From JBMNQS01 sp050944255 (GTDB lineage: Bacteria; Bacillota; Clostridia; Christensenellales; Maliibacteriaceae): DNA of 33,638 bases. The translations under genes were made by a program, and so were the position numbers. The stretch lies in contig JBMNQS010000015.1 of NCBI GenBank assembly GCA_050944255.1, positions 1 to 33,638 on the forward strand, given 5' to 3'. Positions 28,774 to 33,638 of the stretch are shown here, piece by piece (positions within the stretch are counted from its first letter, which is position 1; each line of letters opens with the position of its first letter). The notes beneath the pieces were generated by a model. The model did not search any database. It was not told the DNA's origin and saw only the letters and a list, made by a program, of their open reading frames with translations.

Positions 28774-29427
28774 TTACCAGCCTCTCTTGGCGATCATCTT
28801 TTCGATCTGGTCTTTAGGGATACTTGTCTTTTGGCCAATGACGTACGTGGCATTGATGTAGACTTTGCAGAAATGCTCCAGCAGCTCCATGCGGTAATAG
28901 GCCATTTTCAGGTCGTTGCCCCAGGTCACGGCGCCGTGATTGGACAAGAGGGCGGCGGCGTGGGTCTTGGCATACGGCGCCAGCGCTTCGGGAATCTCAT
29001 AGGTGCCGGGCATGCCAAAGGGACAGCAGGGAATATAATCACCCAGCGCGAGAATGGGTTCGATGATGATGTCGGCATCCTCAATGTCCTTTCCGACCAC
29101 CGAAAGGGATGTGGCCGCCGTGGGATGGGCGTGTACGACAGCCTGCGTTTCGGGGTTGGCTTTCATGATGCCAAGGTGCATTTTCAGCTCGCTGGTGGGC
29201 TTGTAGTCGCAGGAGTTGAGCACGTTGCCGTCCAGGTCCATCTTCAGCAGCATATCCGGGTTCATAAACCCTTTGCTGACAAATGTGGGCGTCGCCCAGA
29301 TTTCGTTGTCGCCGACCTTTACGGTGATGTTGCCGTCGTTGGCGACAACAAAACCCTGCTGATAGAGCCTGCGGCCATACTCACAGATCATTTGCTTCGC
29401 TTCGAATTCCGATAGATACTTTGCCAT
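28774..29427 (-). CDS. Class II aldolase (L-fuculose/L-rhamnulose-phosphate aldolase type)
   Basis: This 217-residue zinc aldolase of the AraD/FucA family has GFVVANDGNITVKVGDNEIW near the N-terminus and SELKMHLGIM. Zinc ligands are in VVHAHPTAATSLS (two His) and LLSNHGAVTWG (third His). Its length fits FucA (about 215) rather than E. coli RhaD (about 274). Beside two rhamnulokinases it most likely cleaves L-rhamnulose 1-phosphate to dihydroxyacetone phosphate and L-lactaldehyde, possibly L-fuculose 1-phosphate as well. It lies 47 bp after rhamnulokinase copy 2, in the same operon, and ends at a terminator. Confidence 0.88.
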   Translation of the reverse strand: MAKYLSEFEAKQMICEYGRRLYQQGFVVANDGNITVKVGDNEIWATPTFVSKGFMNPDMLLKMDLDGNVLNSCDYKPTSELKMHLGIMKANPETQAVVHAHPTAATSLSVVGKDIEDADIIIEPILALGDYIPCCPFGMPGTYEIPEALAPYAKTHAAALLSNHGAVTWGNDLKMAYYRMELLEHFCKVYINATYVIGQKTSIPKDQIEKMIAKRGW

Positions 29428-29474
29428 GCGCTGTTATTCCTCCATAGTGTGTTAATAAATTTATTATAAAGCAC

Positions 29475-30887
29475 TTACGTGCTTTTATCCTGCGGATAGA
29501 TACGGTGCATATCATAGGTGCTCTTGACCAGCGCCCTGGCCTGCGCCAGGTCGTTCAGCGTGCCGTCATAGAGCATCTGCATCAGCATATTGCCGATGGT
29601 GGCCGCTTCCACGGGACCGGCATAGACCGGAAGGCCCGTTGTGTCGGCTGTTAATTGATTGAGATACCGATCCCTGCAGCCGCCGGAAAACAGATGGATG
29701 GTGGTAAATTCTTTCGCCATGCAGTCCCGCAGGCTTTTCACGGTGGCGGCATAACCCTCGGCAATGCTCCGGTATATGCACGCCAGGACCTCCTGCAGCG
29801 TCCCGGGCACCCGCTGGCCCGTATCACGGCAGAGCTGCCGGATGATCTCCTCCATGGGCAGGCGGCTCACGCTCATCGACAGGTCGCAGACATCCACCGT
29901 GGAATCAAATCCCGAGGCCTGCCCTGCCATTTCCGCCAACTCGGGGAAACTGTAGCGGTCTTTGTAGTCGCGGCGTATTCGCTGCAGCATCAGCGTGCCT
30001 GTGATGCAGTTCAACACGCGGTAACGGTATGCGTAATTGCCCTCATTGGAAAGGTTGTACGCCAGGGATTTCTCGTTGATCACCGGCGTAAGGCTCTCGG
30101 TACCCACAAGGCTCCAGGTGCCGCTGGAGATAAAGATGCTGCTATCGTCCCGCGCCGGGGCCGCCAGGTAGGCGCTGGCCGTATCGTGGGAGGCCACCTG
30201 CAGCACGTCCAAGTCAAAGCCCACCCGGTCCCGGATTTCAGGCAGCAGGTTCCCGACGAATGTACCGGGCATAGTCAAATCCACAAACATGGACGGGTCA
30301 AGCCCCGCCGCCTCTATGATCTCATAATCCCAGTTGTGGGTCTTGATATTCACAAGGCCGGTGGTGGTGGCGTAGGAATACTCGCTCTTTTTTACGCCGG
30401 TAAGCAGATAGTTCAGAAAATCCGGCATGGGAAGGATCGTGCCGGCCTTTGCAAACAGATGAGGATGCCGCTCTTTACTGTGCAAAAGCTGATAGACGGT
30501 ACCTACCGCCATATCGGGGATGCCGGTGCGCTCGTAGAGCACCTGCGGGCTCATAAAGCGGTACCCGTTTTCGCCGAAAGTCCGGTAGAGCGCCGGCTCG
30601 TCGCGCAGCACCGCGCCGCCCTCTATGATTTTTCCCCGCCTGTCCAGAAGGCCGTGCTCCACGCCGAATGTGTCGATCCCCATGGATACGGGAATCTTGC
30701 CCGCCCGGCGGCATTTGATCATGCCCTCGATAATGTCGTCAAAAAGGACCTCCGGATGCCATTTCCACTGACCCTGCTCCGTGATAAAACGGTGTATCTC
30801 CTCATAGACAATCTTCCCGTCCCGCATATATCCCAGCATATGCCGCCCGCTGGATGCGCCGATATCCACGATGAGATAGTATTTCAT
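29475..30887 (-). CDS. rhaB: Rhamnulokinase, copy 2
   Basis: This 470-residue FGGY kinase is collinear with copy 1. Shared motifs are VDIGASSGRHMLG, GIDTFGVEHGLLD, ASHDTASAYLAAPA, SSGTWSLVGTE and FSGGCRDRYLNQL. Differences cluster in the middle of the N-terminal domain, where sugar specificity is set (HGLLDRRGKIIEGGAVLRDE here). One copy may act on another deoxyketose such as L-fuculose; this is inferred. It is the first gene of a two-gene operon with the aldolase, behind a promoter at 30946-30974. No RhaA isomerase, mutarotase or transporter gene lies nearby. Confidence 0.92.
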   Translation of the reverse strand: MKYYLIVDIGASSGRHMLGYMRDGKIVYEEIHRFITEQGQWKWHPEVLFDDIIEGMIKCRRAGKIPVSMGIDTFGVEHGLLDRRGKIIEGGAVLRDEPALYRTFGENGYRFMSPQVLYERTGIPDMAVGTVYQLLHSKERHPHLFAKAGTILPMPDFLNYLLTGVKKSEYSYATTTGLVNIKTHNWDYEIIEAAGLDPSMFVDLTMPGTFVGNLLPEIRDRVGFDLDVLQVASHDTASAYLAAPARDDSSIFISSGTWSLVGTESLTPVINEKSLAYNLSNEGNYAYRYRVLNCITGTLMLQRIRRDYKDRYSFPELAEMAGQASGFDSTVDVCDLSMSVSRLPMEEIIRQLCRDTGQRVPGTLQEVLACIYRSIAEGYAATVKSLRDCMAKEFTTIHLFSGGCRDRYLNQLTADTTGLPVYAGPVEAATIGNMLMQMLYDGTLNDLAQARALVKSTYDMHRIYPQDKST

Positions 30888-30945
30888 ACACCTGGCCCCC
30901 TGCCGCGCGTCGATCAGGAAAAATCCGTTCTAATACTTCATATCC

Positions 30946-30974
30946 AGTATAAGGGCGTTTGGATATTGTGTAAA
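30946..30974 (-). promoter_or_regulatory. Promoter of the rhamnulokinase 2-aldolase operon
   Basis: On the minus strand TTTACA (30969-30974) and TATACT (30946-30951) are 17 bp apart, followed by GGATAT. GCTTTACA and TATACTGG are shared with the promoter of copy 1. Confidence 0.78.
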
Positions 30975-31173
30975 GCATCCATATGAAACATTTTATCAAA
31001 AAGATGCGCAGATATTTTTCATTTGTTGCAAAAAATTGCAAAGTGCAAATTTTTTCGTTAAAAGGATATAAACTTTTTTACGCCATGGCAGAGCGCTTAC
31101 GCGAAAAAGCGGCCCTGCCGGAAAACGGTACAGTACCATCAGGCTTTTGAGTTTCTACAGAGGTGAGTGTAGT
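30975..31173. other. Noncoding AT-rich stretch with TTGCAAA repeats
   Basis: Upstream of the rhamnose operon promoter the plus strand shows TTGCAAA (31026-31032), TTGCAAA (31036-31042) and GTGCAAA (31043-31049). They may be binding sites of an unknown regulator. No gene is evident. Confidence 0.4.
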
Positions 31174-31398
31174 GTGACAAAGAAAAAGCGCATTATACCG
31201 CCCAAAAAGTACAAACTGATTCCGGCCATAGAGAATTGGTATCGTAAGATTGTGGATACAAAAACAGCGCATGGTTTTTATGGATGCGCTGTTTTTGTAT
31301 GCTGGTCCTTCTTGGAATATTGGTCTGCCGTCTCAATGCTTGACCGTCGGCAGATTGCCCAGGTTATTGTCCTCATTGCCGTCGGGCAGCGATTTTAA
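31174..31398 (+). CDS. Possible small ORF read through a terminator hairpin
   Basis: A GTG at 31174 has AGAGGTGAG six bases upstream. The first part is strongly basic (MTKKKRIIPPKKYKLIPAIE, then NWYRKIVDTK) and looks protein-like. The frame then crosses the terminator hairpin at 31260-31296 and continues antisense to the DUF3892 gene. It could be the 5' stub of a truncated gene or chance. I recognise no family. Confidence 0.25.
   Translation: MTKKKRIIPPKKYKLIPAIENWYRKIVDTKTAHGFYGCAVFVCWSFLEYWSAVSMLDRRQIAQVIVLIAVGQRF
31260..31296. terminator. Bidirectional intrinsic terminator
   Basis: AAAACAGCGCAT (31261-31272) pairs with ATGCGCTGTTTT (31284-31295), with T-runs on both strands. It serves the minus-strand DUF3892 gene, whose stop is about 37 bp away, and any plus-strand transcript. 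Confidence 0.9.
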
Positions 31399-31623
31399 GT
31401 ATTCATTGCCCTTGCGCTCAGAGATGCCCACCCCGGCAATGTCCCCGGATCTGGCCATGCGGACGCCTTCCTCTTTCGTAATGATCTGTCCGCCTTCAAG
31501 CTGATAGCCGGTGATGCGGCCGCTTTGCTTCACCAGGGCCGTGATGCGCTTGGCATCGGGTTTCGGCGTGGGAATCTCGCTCATAGCGTTCATCGGCAAA
31601 TTGCTCATATTATTTTTCTCCAT
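31333..31623 (-). CDS. DUF3892 small protein
   Basis: This 96-residue protein has the DUF3892 core. It reads RITALVKQSGRITGYQLEGG, then EEGVRMARSGDIAGVGISER and YLKSLPDG. GGAGG lies seven bases before the ATG. The N-terminal 25 residues are Met/Asn/Pro-rich and look disordered. It is monocistronic with a strong terminator. Function is unknown; small proteins of this family are widespread in Firmicutes and carry no catalytic motif that I can see. Confidence 0.85.
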   Translation of the reverse strand: MEKNNMSNLPMNAMSEIPTPKPDAKRITALVKQSGRITGYQLEGGQIITKEEGVRMARSGDIAGVGISERKGNEYLKSLPDGNEDNNLGNLPTVKH

Positions 31624-31779
31624 TGATTGACCTCCAATTTCGTATCGAATTTTGGTTTTAGTGTTCCATTGCCGGTAAAAACTATGCCGATTACGCTCAA
31701 GTATATTTTTCTTTTCGCATCTTACAGAGGCATTCCAAATTATAGCTTTTTAAAATTGATTCCTGTCGTTCGCATATAA

Positions 31780-32042
31780 AAAAAACGGTGCGGCCACAGG
31801 CCGCACCGCCAGACTGTCAAAAAAGTTTTTTTGGGGGTTATTAGGGGGCCAAAGCCCCCTAATTTTAATTCCGTGGGCAAGGGCGACATGTGCGGCCGCA
31901 GCCCACTCCTTTCAGGGTTTTTCGGCCGCTGCAAAAACCCGTTCATCGGTTTTTGCAGCAGGAAAATCCCTGGCATACCCGTCAAAAAACATGGTTTTTT
32001 GACGGCCTCACGGTGCGGCCACAGGCCGCACCGCTTTTTTAA
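31780..32042. mobile_element. MITE-like multi-hairpin element (about 260 bp)
   Basis: Both ends carry the hairpin CGGTGCGGCC-aca-GGCCGCACCG (31786-31808 and 32011-32033), and the identity continues inward as a terminal inverted repeat to GTCAAAAAA. Inside are TTAGGGGGC/GCCCCCTAA (31841-31862), GCTGCAAAAACC/GGTTTTTGCAGC (31928-31959) and CCGTCAAAAAAC/GTTTTTTGACGG (31979-32005). A-runs outside the left hairpin and T-runs outside the right make each end an outward terminator. No plausible protein is encoded. The ends are flanked by TA. It may be a non-autonomous transposable repeat or a structured RNA. It fills most of the gap between the DUF3892 and cupin genes; the remaining 31624-31779 shows no feature. 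Confidence 0.65.
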
Positions 32043-32050
32043 AGAACCGT

Positions 32051-32557
32051 TTACAGTACGATGATCCCCTTCTTCTGCTCGTCGGTGACGATAATTTTCA
32101 CCACATCATTGTGGAACGTGCGCTGGGGCAGCATGCAGATCACGTGGGCGCTGTCGGCATCCACGGGAAATTGCGGTCCGTGGATAATGTACGGCTCCAG
32201 CTTAACGAAATAGCCTTTGGGTACGATAAAGGCCTCGCAGTTTTCGACCTTCATTTCATGGTTGGCGCCGGGAACGCCCACATAAATCACCACGTCGGCG
32301 TCCAGCGCCACCAGGCCCTCGCAGGTATAGGCGTGATACTCCAGGAAGTCCACGATCATTTTGTCCTGCTTTTTATTGCTGCATACAGAGATGGTGGGCA
32401 GCGTGCCTATACCGAAATTCAAAACGGAAAGATCGGGGAAAAAGCCCTCGGTGAGGACAGAGTTTCTCGCGTGGGACTCATCGTCGAGAAGATTCACATA
32501 CTCACCGTACTTGGCAAAGGCTTTCGGGGTCAGTTTTTGTGCTTTAAGTTCGATCAT
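32051..32557 (-). CDS. Cupin-fold protein of ureidoglycolate-lyase/DUF4867-like type
   Basis: This 168-residue protein starts with KLTPKAFAKYGEYVNLL, similar to the opening of AllA-like ureidoglycolate lyases. It continues with EYHAYTCEGLVALDADVVIY, then EAFIVPKGYFVKLEPYIIHG and a C-terminal beta strand region. This is a single small-molecule-binding cupin. The Glu/His pattern would allow metal binding. TAGGAGGCGG precedes the ATG at 32557; the longer open frame to 32692 would cross the leader terminator. The substrate is unknown, and no purine-degradation genes are in view. It has its own promoter and an attenuator-like leader. Confidence 0.7.
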   Translation of the reverse strand: MIELKAQKLTPKAFAKYGEYVNLLDDESHARNSVLTEGFFPDLSVLNFGIGTLPTISVCSNKKQDKMIVDFLEYHAYTCEGLVALDADVVIYVGVPGANHEMKVENCEAFIVPKGYFVKLEPYIIHGPQFPVDADSAHVICMLPQRTFHNDVVKIIVTDEQKKGIIVL

Positions 32558-32582
32558 ACTGCCGCCTCCTAGATAAAATTTT

Positions 32583-32616
32583 AAAAAGCACTCGGGCCGC
32601 GGATCATCCGCGCCCG
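32583..32616 (-). promoter_or_regulatory. Terminator-like hairpin in the leader of the cupin gene (candidate attenuator)
   Basis: CGGGCCGCGGAT (32593-32604) pairs imperfectly with ATCCGCGCCCG (32606-32616). On the minus strand it is followed by TTTTT at 32583-32587. It lies between a predicted promoter (32638-32667) and the ribosome site of the cupin gene, with no room for another promoter after it. Confidence 0.6.
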
Positions 32617-32637
32617 TTACGATAAACCATTGAATTG

Positions 32638-32667
32638 ATGATACCTTTTTCTTATGCGCTTTGTCAA
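32638..32667 (-). promoter_or_regulatory. Promoter of the cupin gene
   Basis: On the minus strand TTGACA (32662-32667) and TATCAT (32638-32643) are 18 bp apart. The transcript would start near 32630 with a leader of about 73 nt. Confidence 0.7.
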
Positions 32668-32826
32668 CGGCCGGTGGGTTGAAGCGCCTCATTCTTTTAT
32701 CCGGTCCGCTCTTTTCAGCACATTCTTTGTATCGCTGAATCAGGCAAGAAGAAAATCGCGCCGGGGAAATTCCGGGCGCGACATCGGATGCGGTTTGCTC
32801 GCAGACGGATATCCTTCCGGTATCCG

Positions 32827-33638
32827 TCAGATCATCTCCTGCATGTATTTGGCAACCAGCGCGGGATCGTTCCGCCGTCCGGCCAGAACCTGCCCACCTT
32901 TCAATGCGCCGTGCTTTTCATGGTAGGTGGGCTGCTCGTTCTCATACAGTACGCCGATGGGAATGCGATCGCCAAACTCCATGGCCAGCTCCATGGCCCG
33001 CAGGCGGTCGGCGGCATCGTGGGCGCCGTCCAATTCATAAACGCGCTGATTGTACCACTGGAAGGTATTGACCCTGTTGAAGCTGACGCACGGCTGGAAA
33101 ATATCCACCATGGCGTATCCCTTGAACTCAATGGCCCGCTTCATCAGTTCCTTTAAATGCTCCGGCCTGCCGCTGAAGCCCCGCGCCACAAAGCCCGCCC
33201 CGGCCGCAATGGCTAAAAGCACCGGATTGAACGGGATATTTTGGCTGCCCTCAACCTGCACGCCGGTGACCATCCCCTCGGCCGCAGTGGGCGACGCCTG
33301 TCCCTTTGTCAGGCCGTACACCTGGTTGTTGTGGACGAAATGCGCGATATCCACATTGCGGCGGATATTGTGAATGAAGTGATTGCCACCCTCGCCGTAG
33401 GTATCGCCGTCGCCGCTGCTGATAATCACCGTCAGATCGGGATTGACGATCTTTGCGGCCACCGCAGGCGGGACCGCGCGGCCATGAAGCCCGCAGAAAC
33501 TGTTTGCGCTGATATACTGCGGCATCTTGGCGGCCTGCCCGATGCCGGCCACCATCAGCACGTCGTGGGGGTCTTTTCCCAATTCCTCCAGGGCGTCCCT
33601 GAGGCAGCTCAATATGCCGAAGTTCCCGCAGCCCGGGC
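32827..33638 (-). CDS. 2-oxoacid:ferredoxin oxidoreductase, beta subunit (5' truncated by window edge)
   Basis: The frame is open to the right edge, reading PGCGNFGIL before LRDALEELGKD, so a few N-terminal residues are outside. This is the thiamine-diphosphate subunit of a KorB/PorB-type enzyme, which decarboxylates a 2-oxoacid to acyl-CoA with ferredoxin as acceptor. The cofactor region is IISSGDGDTYGEGGNHFIHN, with NNQVYGLTKGQASPT following. The Cys of PGCGNFG is a typical beta-subunit residue. The alpha subunit gene would be expected upstream, beyond 33638. An inverted repeat (32804-32811 with 32821-32828) overlaps the stop codon but has no T-run. Whether the substrate is 2-oxoglutarate, pyruvate or a branched 2-oxoacid is open. 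Confidence 0.92.
   Translation of the reverse strand, partial: PGCGNFGILSCLRDALEELGKDPHDVLMVAGIGQAAKMPQYISANSFCGLHGRAVPPAVAAKIVNPDLTVIISSGDGDTYGEGGNHFIHNIRRNVDIAHFVHNNQVYGLTKGQASPTAAEGMVTGVQVEGSQNIPFNPVLLAIAAGAGFVARGFSGRPEHLKELMKRAIEFKGYAMVDIFQPCVSFNRVNTFQWYNQRVYELDGAHDAADRLRAMELAMEFGDRIPIGVLYENEQPTYHEKHGALKGGQVLAGRRNDPALVAKYMQEMI

Noticed and set aside
31740..32064. ORFs of 77-81 codons on both strands within the hairpin element
   Set aside because: They are made of the inverted repeats and carry no ribosome site; the structure explains the sequence better than coding does.
32804..32828. Hairpin at the 2-oxoacid oxidoreductase stop codon as a terminator
   Set aside because: The 8-bp stem is real but no T-run follows on the minus strand.
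1..33638. CRISPR arrays, tRNA or rRNA genes, replication origin
   Set aside because: No regularly spaced direct repeats, no tRNA-like cloverleaf or rRNA segments, and no dnaA-box cluster were noticed on reading through.

Overview
The window looks like chromosomal DNA of a low-to-mid GC Gram-positive anaerobe, most likely a gut-type member of Clostridia. The reasons are the Gram-positive LexA boxes (GAAC-N4-GTTC), the run miaB-mutS-mutL-miaA followed by an aluminium-resistance/methionine gamma-lyase-like gene, strong AGGAGG-type ribosome sites with frequent TTG/GTG starts, an OFA-type transporter, rhamnose genes and a ferredoxin-dependent 2-oxoacid oxidoreductase. I cannot name the species.

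Layout from left to right. (1) 1-1280: the end of a tyrosine recombinase, a tiny membrane protein and lexA. The last two diverge from a promoter region carrying two SOS boxes. (2) 1281-1860: an ABC-transporter ATPase remnant. (3) 1860-8210, minus strand: a sugar operon. Its promoter is at about 8200. It reads ABC ATPase/sugar-binding-protein fusion, cupin glucose-6-phosphate isomerase, hexulose-6-phosphate synthase, hexulose-6-phosphate isomerase, ROK sugar kinase, RpiR regulator. Together the enzymes could take a hexose to fructose 6-phosphate and then, by reverse ribulose-monophosphate chemistry, to ribulose 5-phosphate plus formaldehyde. The transporter is broken: the second ATPase half stops at its signature motif and runs in frame into the lipobox of a binding protein, and no permease is present. 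(4) 8708-16983, minus strand: the DNA-repair/tRNA-modification operon miaB-mutS-mutL-miaA-ynbB. No hfq is found in its usual place. (5) 17148-20180, plus strand: two tandem ZIP metal transporters and an esterase. (6) 20189-22560, minus strand: a four-helix membrane protein ending in an FtsK-gamma-like winged helix, then an ogt plus Fpg-like pair whose Fpg member lacks the catalytic proline. (7) 22640-25150: an OFA-family transporter facing an orphan PstS-like lipoprotein. (8) 25281-26458: an AT-rich PadR/DUF2812 pair enclosed by inverted repeats of about 50 bp. (9) 26444-30974, minus strand: a HAD phosphatase and a rhamnose region with two rhamnulokinases around a class II aldolase. (10) 31260-33638: a DUF3892 protein, a 260-bp multi-hairpin MITE-like element, a cupin gene behind an attenuator-like leader, and the 5'-truncated beta subunit of a 2-oxoacid:ferredoxin oxidoreductase.

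The most unusual items are the motor-less FtsK-gamma protein, the sugar-to-RuMP operon with its deletion-fused transporter, the small SOS-controlled membrane protein opposite lexA, the inverted-repeat-bounded PadR cassette, and the attenuator/MITE region at the right end. All functional calls come from reading motifs and context; no database search was run.
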